Position numbers and translations under genes: made by a program. A stretch of DNA of 64,000 nt, taken from the NCBI GenBank assembly GCA_009773515.1, contig WSXX01000012.1:62001-126000 (forward strand), read 5' to 3'. This document shows positions 32,600 through 41,032 of this stretch, one piece after another. This DNA comes from Bacteroidota bacterium. Lineage in GTDB: Bacteria; Bacteroidota; Bacteroidia; Bacteroidales; Lentimicrobiaceae. Position 1 is the first letter of the stretch. Each line of letters opens with the position of its first letter. The notes under the pieces are model-generated. The model was not told where the DNA came from, ran no database searches, and saw nothing but the letters and a program-made list of their open reading frames with translations.

Positions 32600-32899
32600 T
32601 TATATGCTTTGTTCGTAAAGGCGAAGGCGGTTGCGGAGCACAATAATTTCGTCATGCATGCTACGAATGCGATCGAGCAAATGCGAAATGGCTTCAATAC
32701 CTTCGATGTTTATGTCCAGTTCGTAGTAAAAACGGATGAATTTTTCCACCTGTGGAAGCTGATCCACGACAATAAATCCATTTTTATCGATGGTTTGAAT
32801 TTCGATTAGTCCGTTTTGCTGTAAGGAGCTGATAAATGAAATCTCAATATTGTGACTGGCACAGAATTCATTCACGTCAACTAAATATTCGGTTTGCAT
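32600..32899 (-). CDS. cbpM: CbpM-type chaperone modulator
   Basis: A 99-residue protein placed 10 bp after the CbpA-type DnaJ gene, the usual order for the cbpA-cbpM pair. The sequence (LVDVNEFCASHNIEISFISSLQQNGLIEIQ...EVEKFIRFYYELDINIEGIEAISHLLDRIRSMHDEIIVLRNRLRLYE) has the MerR-like 'helix-turn-helix then coiled coil' build of CbpM (DUF1153-like MerR_2 family). In E. coli CbpM binds the J-domain of CbpA and inhibits its co-chaperone activity. Confidence 0.9.
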   Translation of the reverse strand: MQTEYLVDVNEFCASHNIEISFISSLQQNGLIEIQTIDKNGFIVVDQLPQVEKFIRFYYELDINIEGIEAISHLLDRIRSMHDEIIVLRNRLRLYEQSI

Positions 32900-32909
32900 G
32901 GCTAATGTT

Positions 32910-33797
32910 TTAAGATTTGGATAATTCGGTAAACAATTCTTTTTGCTTGTCAGTTAGATTTGTAGGAATCTTAATATTCCAGGTTACAAACAAAACGCCA
33001 AAATGCCCTTCATTTTTGTAAACCGGGAATCCTTTGCCTTTAAGCTTTATTTTGCTTCCATTTTGAGTTTCGGGAGCAACTTTAAGTTTTACCTGGCCAT
33101 CCAGGGTGTCAATTGTGATTTCGCCTCCAAGCACTGCCGTATATAAATCAAGATCAACGGTAGTGTACAAATTATCACCTAAACGTTTAATGCGGGTGTG
33201 ATCTGCTATTGAAAAGGTAATATAAAGGTCACCTTTAGGCCCGTTGTTTCGGCCCGGACCGCCATGCCCGGGAATTTTAATAGTTTGTCCGTTTTCGATA
33301 CCGGCAGGAATGGTAATCCGTATTTTTTTTCCGTTTACCGTTAAAGTTTGTTTCTGAGTTTTATAGGCATCAATAAGATTCAATTGTAATTCAGCTTTAA
33401 AATCCTCGCCTCGGTATTGGGCCTGCCTGCTTCGGCCAGTACCTGCCGAACCACCAAACAGGTTTTCAAAAAAGTCGGAAAAATCGCTTTCGGATTGTCC
33501 ACCGGAGAATCTCTGTCTGCCTGATGTTGCCGATTGTCTTTCATATTGCTTTTGTTTTTCATATTCATCAGCATGTTGCCAATCCTTGCCGTACTGGTCA
33601 TATTTTTTTCGCTTCTCAGGATCGCTCAGCACTTCGTTGGCTTCGTTTATTTGCTGGAATTTGCGGTTCGCATCCTTATAATCAGGATTTAAATCAGGAT
33701 GATATTTTCGGGCTAATTTCCGGTAAGCACTTTTGATGTCCTTTTCCGTTGCCGTTTTATTGATTCCTAAAATTTTATAATAATCGACGAAATCCAT
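32910..33797 (-). CDS. cbpA: CbpA-type DnaJ co-chaperone (no zinc finger)
   Basis: A 295-residue protein. The J-domain (about 1-70) contains the HPD tripeptide at 33-35 in [14 protein letters not shown] Gly/Phe-poor linker rich in Gln/Lys/Arg follows ([17 protein letters not shown]), then [17 protein letters not shown]. The C-terminal client-binding domains ([48 protein letters not shown]...) come directly, without CxxCxGxG zinc repeats, which defines the CbpA/DnaJ class B type. It works with DnaK on unfolded proteins, and in E. coli is induced in stationary phase. Confidence 0.95.
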   Translation of the reverse strand: MDFVDYYKILGINKTATEKDIKSAYRKLARKYHPDLNPDYKDANRKFQQINEANEVLSDPEKRKKYDQYGKDWQHADEYEKQKQYERQSATSGRQRFSGGQSESDFSDFFENLFGGSAGTGRSRQAQYRGEDFKAELQLNLIDAYKTQKQTLTVNGKKIRITIPAGIENGQTIKIPGHGGPGRNNGPKGDLYITFSIADHTRIKRLGDNLYTTVDLDLYTAVLGGEITIDTLDGQVKLKVAPETQNGSKIKLKGKGFPVYKNEGHFGVLFVTWNIKIPTNLTDKQKELFTELSKS

Positions 33798-33863
33798 GAT
33801 TTTGGGTGTGAAATGTTTTAGAGTTTCTGGTTGAGGTTCGCTGAGTTCGCAATGGGTCTGGCT

Positions 33864-34445
33864 TTATAACAGGTCATTTAATTGCTTAATAAACGCCTCA
33901 TTGTTATATCCGGCAATGCCTTCATGTTTCAATACTACTTTCCCTTCTTTGTTGATAACCACCGTTGTGGGCAAAGTACCACTGAAAATTTCGTCGGGTA
34001 TGGCTCCGGATCGGGTTTGTAAAGGAATTGAAAATTGATTTTTTTTCAGATACTTTTCAGCTTTTGACTTGACTTCGTCTTCGTTGATAAACAGAAAAAC
34101 AAACCTGTCATCATTTTGAAATTTCCGGTACAACGCATCCAATTCAGGCATTTCGGCGCGGCATGGCGGACACCACGATGCCCAGAAATTGATAAATACA
34201 ACCTTACCTCTTAACCCGGCGGTGGCGGCTGTTATTCCTTTTGAATCTGTAAATGAAAAGGAAGCCGATGCAGGTAGATTATTTGCGGCATGCTTTATTT
34301 CTGCTTTATACAAACCAGTTAAAACCAATTTTTGCAAAAGAAAAGCCTTTGCATCCGGAACGAAGAGAAAAACAGCCAGAAAGCCATAAAGCAAAATGCT
34401 CAGCCATCTTTTTTTTACTACACTGAAAAAAGTTTTTGTATCCAT
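33864..34445 (-). CDS. TlpA-like membrane-anchored thioredoxin-fold protein
   Basis: A 193-residue protein from the ATG at 34445 (MDTKTFFSVVKKRWLSILLYGFLAVFLFV); the longer frame would need a TTG start at 34469. It has an N-terminal signal-anchor helix (about 15-30), then a thioredoxin-like domain with active site WASWCPPCRAEMPELD and the cis-Pro region SGTLPTTVVINKEGKVV. The 'KGKVVFINFWASWCPPCR' style places it with TlpA/ResA-type disulfide reductases exposed to the periplasm. These often serve cytochrome c maturation or envelope redox control; here no ccm genes are near. Confidence 0.92.
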   Translation of the reverse strand: MDTKTFFSVVKKRWLSILLYGFLAVFLFVPDAKAFLLQKLVLTGLYKAEIKHAANNLPASASFSFTDSKGITAATAGLRGKVVFINFWASWCPPCRAEMPELDALYRKFQNDDRFVFLFINEDEVKSKAEKYLKKNQFSIPLQTRSGAIPDEIFSGTLPTTVVINKEGKVVLKHEGIAGYNNEAFIKQLNDLL

Positions 34446-34505
34446 AAACTGTGGTGATTTTATTGCCAAAAGTTGAACCTTTTTGACAGAATTTTGATAC
34501 CTGAA

Positions 34506-34898
34506 TTATAAACTGTGAATCAGATATGCTATCAGAAAAATTCCGACGGCAAGTATTGCGAGTGTGAGCAGTAAATCAAGTAATGATGAGGGTTGGAATG
34601 TATCTGAGTTAATTTGTTTTTCAACTTTTTTGTATCTTAAAAATGAGAGTAAAGCGAGCAAAATACCAAGACCGACAAGGAAGATTCCAACAACAACTGA
34701 ATATCCAGACGTAGGAGGTGCCGGAGTTTCTAATGTTGTTGTCCCCAGAATAACCGACATTTGTTTCATGAACAAAGCAAACCTTTCGACAACAAATCCA
34801 AATGCCATTATTCCGATACTGGTTCGAATCCAGGCAAGATAGGTGCGTTCATTTGCCAAATGATCACCGGTTGATCCCTGTCTTTTTTCTCCCTTCAT
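34506..34898 (-). CDS. DUF202 (YidH-like) small membrane protein
   Basis: A 130-residue protein from the ATG at 34898 (MKGEKRQGSTGDHLANERTYLAWIRT), the typical DUF202 opening with the 'LANERT.LAWIRT' motif; the ATG at 34979 would overlap the preceding gene's end and add a 27-residue basic extension. Three hydrophobic helices follow (about 28-48, 64-88, 105-127). The family has no known function beyond small membrane proteins, sometimes linked to vacuolar transporter chaperone-like complexes. It lies 34 bp after the CheB-like gene on the same strand. Confidence 0.9.
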   Translation of the reverse strand: MKGEKRQGSTGDHLANERTYLAWIRTSIGIMAFGFVVERFALFMKQMSVILGTTTLETPAPPTSGYSVVVGIFLVGLGILLALLSFLRYKKVEKQINSDTFQPSSLLDLLLTLAILAVGIFLIAYLIHSL

Positions 34899-34932
34899 AC
34901 AATCCTGTTGTTGAGATAAAATCTTCAAACTA

Positions 34933-35526
34933 TTATTCAGCTTTTTCCTTGTGTGCAATAAGTCTGATCTTTTCAGCAATTTCTTCAGGTGAAAGAATAT
35001 AATCGATGCACCCGCTGTTAATTGCGCTTTCGGGCATATCAGGTTGTGATGCTGTTTCGGGTTTCTGAGCTATGGTGATGCCACCAACTTCTTTTATGCC
35101 GCAAAGTGCATCTGCGCCATCGCCATCGTAGCCTGAAACTATGACTGCCACCAATTTGCCATCCCAGTGATGAGTGAGCGAACGCATAAAAACAGTAATT
35201 ACATCGGGCCATCCCCATGGTTTTGAAATGGGTTTTAAACGAAATTCACCATTAAGAACATGTAAGTCGCGTTTTGAGGGAATGATGAAAACGTTATTGG
35301 GAATGATGTCTAATTTCTCCTCAATCAGTGTGACAGGCATCTGAGTGTAATTCGGAAGAATCTTGTGTAAGTGGGTGTCCACCGTTCTCAGATGAGTAAC
35401 AATAACTAATGCAGCCCCCATGTCAGATGGAAGATTTTTCAATAAACGTATATAAGCATCCAGACCACCGGCAGAACCGCCCACGCATATGATAGGAAAG
35501 TTTTTTGCAACATTTTTAGCTTTCAT
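34933..35526 (-). CDS. Stand-alone CheB-type protein-glutamate methylesterase domain
   Basis: A 197-residue protein consisting only of the CheB catalytic domain. The N-terminus has the Ser motif PIICVGGSAGGLDAYIRLLKNLP, the His region VIVTHLRTVDTHLHKILPNYT, the IIPSKRDLHVLNGEFRL stretch and the Asp-bearing VIVSGYDGDGADALCGIKEVGG. There is no receiver domain and no CheR or chemoreceptor nearby, so it is an orphan; such stand-alone CheB proteins are frequent in Bacteroidota and may deamidate/demethylate non-chemotaxis targets (inference). Confidence 0.92.
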   Translation of the reverse strand: MKAKNVAKNFPIICVGGSAGGLDAYIRLLKNLPSDMGAALVIVTHLRTVDTHLHKILPNYTQMPVTLIEEKLDIIPNNVFIIPSKRDLHVLNGEFRLKPISKPWGWPDVITVFMRSLTHHWDGKLVAVIVSGYDGDGADALCGIKEVGGITIAQKPETASQPDMPESAINSGCIDYILSPEEIAEKIRLIAHKEKAE

Positions 35527-35713
35527 CCTGCTTTCTTGATTAATTGGTAAAGGCCATCAAAACAGATGAACTTATCGCGCACTAAATTATAGTGCATTGC
35601 AACAATGTGACTTATAGAACTTTGAAAATATGTATCGTCATTCACACATTCGTGGTGCTTTTTCCTTTGTGAAAAAATGAAAATATCTTCCTCAAAGAAT
35701 TCACATTTTATTA

Positions 35714-35735
35714 TCCCCCTTTCGAAAAAGGGGGA
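35714..35735. terminator. Perfect hairpin between the CheB-like and Ca2+-ATPase genes
   Basis: TCCCCCTTT pairs with AAAGGGGGA around a CGAA loop. It sits about 80 bases past the stop codon of the minus-strand ATPase gene and could be its terminator, though the minus-strand flank is only A/T-rich (ATAATAAAA) rather than a T-run. Confidence 0.45.
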
Positions 35736-35815
35736 CGATTACTTTCGTGTTTTTTGAAACATCTGTTTGTAGAAGGAAGGGATACTGCAAGAATGGTGAA
35801 GTTATCTCGAGAGTT

Positions 35816-38494
35816 TCACTTAACAAGATGATCCGTGCTCATTTTTCTTTGGTTTGAACGAATGAAAACCTTGAAGATTTCGTTCGCCAGCAGCGGAACC
35901 AATCCCAATGAAATGGCTATTATCCAGCCTTGCAGGTCGAGCATCTGTAAATGGAAAGCGCGTTGCATTACCGGTATTTCAATCACAATTAATTGAAGAA
36001 GTATTCCCAACACTATGGCTCCTGTGAGGTATTTATTGGTGAAAAAGCCAATCCGGAAAATTGATTTTGAAGCATGCCTTACAGCAAACGAATAGAATAA
36101 CTGGCACATAACCAGAACCATAAAAGCCATGGTTCGTGCATATTCCACGATATTAACCGGAACGGTATGGTCAAACGGACTGTAACCATGTTCGTAATAT
36201 CCGAACCAGAATGCACCAATAGTCAGTAACCCAATTAAAACCCCGCCAAGAATAACATGAAGTGCAGCGCCGCCGGCAAAGAAGCTTTCATTGGCATCGC
36301 GCGGCTTTTCCTTCATCACATCAGGACTGCCGGGGTCCATGCCAAGGGCGACTGCCGGAAACGAATCGGTGACGAGGTTAATCCAAAGAAGCTGAGTGGC
36401 GATTAACGGAGCTTCCCAACCTATAAGTATGGCGACAAACATTGAAATTACTTCGCCCAGGTTACAGGTCAGCAGAAAGATAACTGACTTTTTAATGTTG
36501 TTGTAAATGTTTCGTCCATGCTCTATGGCTGAAACGATGGTTGCAAAATTATCGTCGGTCAGAATCATATCCGCCGCTCCTTTCGCTACATCGGTGCCTG
36601 TAATTCCCATTGCTACGCCAATATCCGCAGCATTTAGCGAAGGGGCATCGTTTACACCATCGCCGGTCATTGAAACAATGTTTCCATGCGATTTCAGGGC
36701 ATGAACTATCTGCACTTTATGGGCGGGCGATACCCGGGCAAAAACACGATAATTAACTGCTCTTTCAACAAATTCCGCTTCCGGAAAATTTTCGATATCC
36801 TGACCGGTAATCGCCTGGTCAATTTTATCGGCAATTCCCAGTTCGCTGGCAATGGCAAAGGCGGTTTTTTTATGGTCGCCGGTAATCATTATGGTTGTAA
36901 TCCCGGCAAGTTTCGCTTTCTGAATGGAATCTTTTACTTCCGGTCGGGGAGGGTCGATCATTCCAACCAACCCGATCAGAATCAGATTCTTCTCCATTTC
37001 TTCAGCTTTAATGACTGAATCTGCAGTTTTGTAAGCTACGCCCAGCGTACGAAGCGCGTTTTCCGACATGACGTCAGTCGCCTTGCGGAATTGTTGTTTA
37101 TGTGCTTCGGTAATCGGAATGACTTCCCCTTTCTCCAGAACGTACGTGCTGATATTCAACAGATTGCCAATGGCACCTTTCGTATAAACGGTAAACTTTT
37201 CATTTTCTTCGTTGAGCGTGGACATTAATTTACGGTCGGAATCAAAAGAAACTTCAGCGGTACGTTTGTTTTCAGCATTCACCTTTTCACGGTCAATTTT
37301 CAGATCATCCGCCATAAGCAACAAGGCAATTTCGGTTGGATCGCCTGTGCCGGTTTCATTCTCAAAAGTTGCATCGGAACTGAGCACCATCGCTTTGGCA
37401 AGCAGTCTGACATCTTCAGTAGAATCATTCTCTTTGCCCCGTTCAATGGCAATTTCACCTTCCAGATTGAAATAGCGCTGAACAGTCATTTTGTTCTGCG
37501 TTAAGGTTCCTGTTTTATCGGTACAAATCATGTTGACCGATCCAAGTGTTTCAACAGCAGGCAACTTTTTGATGATGGCGTTTTTCTTCGACATACTGGT
37601 TACGCCTATCGAAAGCACCACTGCCACAATGGCTGCAAGTCCTTCGGGAATTGCTGCAACGGCCAGTGAAACCGATATCAGAAACATTTCAAGCAGGTCG
37701 CGTCCCTGAATCAGGGAAATCAGGAAAATAAAGACACAGATACCGATAGCGATTTTGCCAAGGGTTTTGCCGAGTTTGTCAAGCCGGATTTCAAGCGGAG
37801 TATCCGACTTCTCTTCTGTATTGATGATGTTCGCGATTTTGCCAACTTCGGTGTTCATTCCGGTTTCAACCACCACGCCAATGCCCCGCCCATTGGTAAC
37901 AAGCGTTGACATAAATGCGGTATTCGCGCGATCTCCAAGCGGTGTTTTCAGATCGGGGTGAGTTACTGAAGCGTCTTTTTCTGAAGGAACAGATTCGCCC
38001 GTTAAAGCCGATTCTTCTATTTGCAGATTGGCAGATTCGATTAAACGAATATCCGCAGAAATGTAGCGCCCGGCATCCAGAATTACAATATCTCCGGGCA
38101 CAATTGTATCGGAATCAACCTCTTTTACATCTCCGTTTCTGCGGACAAGCGCTTTTGGAAACGACATTTTCTGGAGCGCCTCAATCGCTTTTCCGGCTTT
38201 CACTTCCTGAACTACACCCAGTGTGGCATTTACAATGATAACGAGCAAAATGATTGCAGCATCGATATATTCGCCCATAAACAAAGTGATAACTACTGCT
38301 GCAAACAATATATAGATCAGCCATTCCTGAAGTTGGGCAACAAACAGTTGGAAAATGTTTTTCTTCTTCTTCGCAAGTAACTTATTGTGGCCGTATTTTT
38401 CTAACCTGACTTTTGCTTCTTCATCGGAGAGCCCTTCCGATACAATAACATCAAGTTCTTTAAGAATATCTTCGTTTGGTTTCGTAAACCACAT
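35816..38494 (-). CDS. P-type Ca2+-transporting ATPase (P2-type)
   Basis: An 892-residue P-type ATPase. Cation_ATPase_N is visible at 1-45. The actuator domain has TGES at about 165-168. The TM4 ion site motif is AIPEGL near 281-286, as in Ca2+ pumps of the SERCA/PMCA group. The phosphorylation site is DKTGT with D326. The nucleotide domain includes the KGA motif (VYTKGAIGNLL), and the hinge TGDGVNDAPSLNAADIGVAMG is present. Ten TM helices are expected, with the C-terminal cation-ATPase domain including ATQLLWINLVTDSFPAVALG. It probably exports Ca2+ (or Mn2+) from the cytosol. It is monocistronic, with a hairpin downstream. Confidence 0.95.
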   Translation of the reverse strand: MWFTKPNEDILKELDVIVSEGLSDEEAKVRLEKYGHNKLLAKKKKNIFQLFVAQLQEWLIYILFAAVVITLFMGEYIDAAIILLVIIVNATLGVVQEVKAGKAIEALQKMSFPKALVRRNGDVKEVDSDTIVPGDIVILDAGRYISADIRLIESANLQIEESALTGESVPSEKDASVTHPDLKTPLGDRANTAFMSTLVTNGRGIGVVVETGMNTEVGKIANIINTEEKSDTPLEIRLDKLGKTLGKIAIGICVFIFLISLIQGRDLLEMFLISVSLAVAAIPEGLAAIVAVVLSIGVTSMSKKNAIIKKLPAVETLGSVNMICTDKTGTLTQNKMTVQRYFNLEGEIAIERGKENDSTEDVRLLAKAMVLSSDATFENETGTGDPTEIALLLMADDLKIDREKVNAENKRTAEVSFDSDRKLMSTLNEENEKFTVYTKGAIGNLLNISTYVLEKGEVIPITEAHKQQFRKATDVMSENALRTLGVAYKTADSVIKAEEMEKNLILIGLVGMIDPPRPEVKDSIQKAKLAGITTIMITGDHKKTAFAIASELGIADKIDQAITGQDIENFPEAEFVERAVNYRVFARVSPAHKVQIVHALKSHGNIVSMTGDGVNDAPSLNAADIGVAMGITGTDVAKGAADMILTDDNFATIVSAIEHGRNIYNNIKKSVIFLLTCNLGEVISMFVAILIGWEAPLIATQLLWINLVTDSFPAVALGMDPGSPDVMKEKPRDANESFFAGGAALHVILGGVLIGLLTIGAFWFGYYEHGYSPFDHTVPVNIVEYARTMAFMVLVMCQLFYSFAVRHASKSIFRIGFFTNKYLTGAIVLGILLQLIVIEIPVMQRAFHLQMLDLQGWIIAISLGLVPLLANEIFKVFIRSNQRKMSTDHLVK

Positions 38495-38556
38495 GTTTTC
38501 TGCAATTAAATTGGGATGAAAAGAAGTTCAGTCCTAAAAACTTTAGCTGAAATCAG

Positions 38557-38598
38557 GAAGCCGGAACCTCAGTCTTCTGACTTCTGACTTCCGGCTTC
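38557..38598 (-). terminator. Hairpin downstream of the release-factor-like gene
   Basis: GAAGCCGGAA (38557-38566) pairs perfectly with TTCCGGCTTC (38589-38598), 12 bases past the stop of the minus-strand gene. There is no T-run on either side, so its role as terminator is tentative. The loop carries CTTCTGACTTCTGA, similar to the repeat at 2420-2440. Confidence 0.4.
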
Positions 38599-38609
38599 AG
38601 ATTTCTGAT

Positions 38610-39653
38610 TTAATACCGCACCTTCAGCGCAATGTTTCCGAAAGATTTGAATTCTTCGGAGTCGGTAAAGATGGCCCGTCCTTTTTTTGATATCACATCC
38701 CAGGCCAGGTTGCTGGTAATGTCGTCAATAACCCCAGGCAACGTAACATCCTCAACGGTATGAAATGAATATTGTCCGTTCATTTTCACTGCCTGATGGT
38801 AATTGTCGTGGGTAATTAATAAATCACCGCGGCCAGCTTTAACTGCCGTAAATATTTCAAGCAAATCTGTAATTACTTTGCCTTCTCTGTTCGCATCCTG
38901 CATTTCGCGTATTGCAAGGGCTCTATGTTCATCCTGAATGGCAACTACAATTTTCCAGGCTTCTGAACCCAGGGTACTAAATGGTGAGCCGTTATGGTTA
39001 TTGCTGACCGGGCCAAAGTAAATTGATGGTTTGTCGGCAACCTGCATAAAACGGCTCCAGTTATTTTCGGTGCTGACAACCACAATATACATGTCTGTTT
39101 TGTTGTAAATTTTCAACAGCGCTTTGTCAATCTGGTTGAAAAATTCATCAATCTGACTGTCGGTTTGTTTCCAATCGTTGGCTTTAAACGGGAAATCATC
39201 GTCTATAATTTCTATAGAAATGGCATCGTTGGTGGCTTTCAATAACCTTACATCCGATTTTGATAACACCAGAATAAAGTATTCTTCGATCCGGTTAAAG
39301 TCTTTAATGAGCGGTTTTACAACAAAATTTTCGGCAACTGAAACTGAATTTTTAAATATTGGCCACGATGATTTTACAATTTCTGTTGTTGTTCCGGAAA
39401 GGAAAATGTGAAGACTATCCAGGCTATAGTTTACGTCAATCAGTTCATCAAGTGAATCTATTTTTTCGAGCAAAGATTTCACTTCGAACTGTCCAAATTC
39501 ATTTATTACATGGTCGCGGGCTTCTGCCATGAGTTTTTCCAGTTCTGTAATATCTTCAAGATTTTCGGGAAATGTACGACATGTATTCATGGAAATTGTA
39601 ACACACGGGAAACTTCGTTCAGTGGCGAGTTTTTCTAGTTTATTTTTTTGCAT
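38610..39653 (-). CDS. Bacterial archaeo-eukaryotic release factor (BaeRF)-like protein
   Basis: A 347-residue protein from the ATG at 39653 (MQKNKLEKLATERSFPCVTISMNT); an ATG at 39725 would add 24 unsupported residues. The pattern 'PCVTISMNTCRTFPENLEDITELEKLMAEA', followed by SLDSLHIFLSGTTTEIV (the eRF1-like beta barrel) and IEEYFILVLSKSDVRLLKA, then a mostly helical second half with WKIVVAIQDEHRALAIREMQDANREGKVITDLLEIFTAVKAGRGDLLITHDNY, matches my memory of the BaeRF family 3-type proteins, which resemble the eRF1 middle and C domains. These are thought to act on stalled ribosomes or be hibernation/stress factors; no experiment is implied here. The gene has its own promoter region and is monocistronic. 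Confidence 0.8.
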   Translation of the reverse strand: MQKNKLEKLATERSFPCVTISMNTCRTFPENLEDITELEKLMAEARDHVINEFGQFEVKSLLEKIDSLDELIDVNYSLDSLHIFLSGTTTEIVKSSWPIFKNSVSVAENFVVKPLIKDFNRIEEYFILVLSKSDVRLLKATNDAISIEIIDDDFPFKANDWKQTDSQIDEFFNQIDKALLKIYNKTDMYIVVVSTENNWSRFMQVADKPSIYFGPVSNNHNGSPFSTLGSEAWKIVVAIQDEHRALAIREMQDANREGKVITDLLEIFTAVKAGRGDLLITHDNYHQAVKMNGQYSFHTVEDVTLPGVIDDITSNLAWDVISKKGRAIFTDSEEFKSFGNIALKVRY

Positions 39654-40222
39654 TATAGATGTATTGAATCCCGCTTCTGGCGGGTCAGGTATGCCTGTTT
39701 TAGCAACAGTTAAAGATAGACGCACTATTTGGGATGCATTTTACAAAACTTTGGGAAAGAATTTCATTATTCACACAATTGAAGATGTAGTGATTGATTT
39801 GGCTAATTGCCTCAAAGCAGAGCGTTAAGTTGTTGGAAGTTGCTGCAGATATTGAAAATCTGAGTTCTTCTAACTGTAAAGTCATTACAAACCTTTGCGC
39901 TTTGCTGTCATTTCCCTCATGCTATACACTATAAGCGCCGGCTTAAACGATCAGAAAACTCCTTAATGCACTGATAATTAGGCTTTGGGGATATTTTCCC
40001 ACAGCACTTTCAGTGATCTCTGTTATTTCAAAAGCATAGAAGTGGATTGAGGAATATGTCAGTCGGGTAAGGTTAATTAAGTTTAAGGTCAAACACAAAC
40101 CGGTTTCTCACAGCGCGTTAGAAAGTGGGAATCATTAAATAATTTCAAAAGATTGTGTAACACTCAAATTATCTATCAGAAATATTTTTGCATTTCTTAG
40201 TCAATACCAAAATTAAATCATC

Positions 40223-40399
40223 ATGAATACAAACACAAAAATGCGAGGTACCGCGCAGGAAACAAGATCAATGAATGGTGGGATGCAATCATCACAACTA
40301 ATGAAATTATTTAAAGATGAACTGAAGGACCTTTATTGGGCCGAAAAAGCAATAGATATAGACGTGACTCAAAAAGAAGCAAAACTTAATTTTTATTGA
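40223..40399 (+). pseudogene. Truncated DUF892/YciE-like ferritin-like gene
   Basis: The frame opens MNTNTKMRGTAQETRSMNGG and reaches SSQLMKLFKDELKDLYWAEKA, the characteristic start of DUF892 (YciE/YciF-like, ferritin-superfamily) proteins, which normally run to about 165-190 residues. After roughly residue 44 the similarity ends and a stop follows at 40397-40399 (58 codons). A MITE begins 14 bp downstream, so an insertion or deletion linked to it probably removed the rest. No continuation of the family is visible beyond the element. Stress-related iron or oxidative roles are assumed for intact members. Confidence 0.65.
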
Positions 40400-40413
40400 T
40401 TGTGTTTTAAAAT

Positions 40414-40641
40414 CATTGTTGTCCGGGGAAAGTTTCGAATATTATTACAAATTATTGATATTGACTCTCTTTGACAAAAGTTGTAGAACAGTACCTTACT
40501 TTATTATAATATGCCACCAATGCACTAAATCACCAAAAATCACCAATTTAATTAATTCGTTTTGTGTATTTTGGAGTCTTGGAGTCCCGATAGCTATCGG
40601 GATGGTGGCAAGAATCTTTTCGATTTTCACCGGACAATAGT
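40414..40641. mobile_element. MITE copy 2 (228 bp), inverted relative to copy 1
   Basis: It starts CATTGTTGTCCGGGGAAAGT and ends CACCGGACAATAGTG, the same TIRs as the element at 1423-1649. Interior matches include a TATTGACTCTCTTTGACAAA segment, the CCCGATAGCTATCGGGAT palindrome (about 40585-40602) and TTTTGGAGTCTTGGAGT. It lies next to the truncated DUF892 gene. No target duplication is evident. Confidence 0.7.
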
Positions 40642-41032
40642 GATTGGAAATTAAAAGACCAGTGAAAGAATTCAGAACGTTAAACTTGTCCTTTTTCATT
40701 GTTCCTGAGGGTATTACCACTATAATAACCCTTTACGGATTTCTTTTTCGCTTTCATTAATTTCTGCTTCAGTTCATTGTACCTGCTGATATGCAATATC
40801 AGGAGATACTTTCTACACATATGTTTTAAAACAAGCTCAGTATTTCATGCATTAATAAATCTGCCGGTTACTGAATCTTCAATAGGTTTAATGGCAAAAG
40901 TGTTCCAACTGCACATTTGTCATTTTCAAAAACAATGAATTATTGAAATCTCTCAAACAATTATATAACAATTATCTATAGCATTAACTATAATTTTGTG
41001 GAGTAGTGATTCATTTATCTGATTATTAATAC

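Larger units (their letters stand above)
39654..41032. other. 1.4-kb region with a truncated gene and a MITE but no intact gene
   Basis: Between the release-factor-like gene and kaiC the only gene-like sequence is a truncated DUF892 fragment (40223-40399), followed by a 228-bp MITE (40414-40641). The rest (39654-40200 and 40650-41032) is AT-rich without palindromes or clear open frames; an orphan AAAGCATAGAAGTGG-like stretch shows nothing recognisable. Confidence 0.6.
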
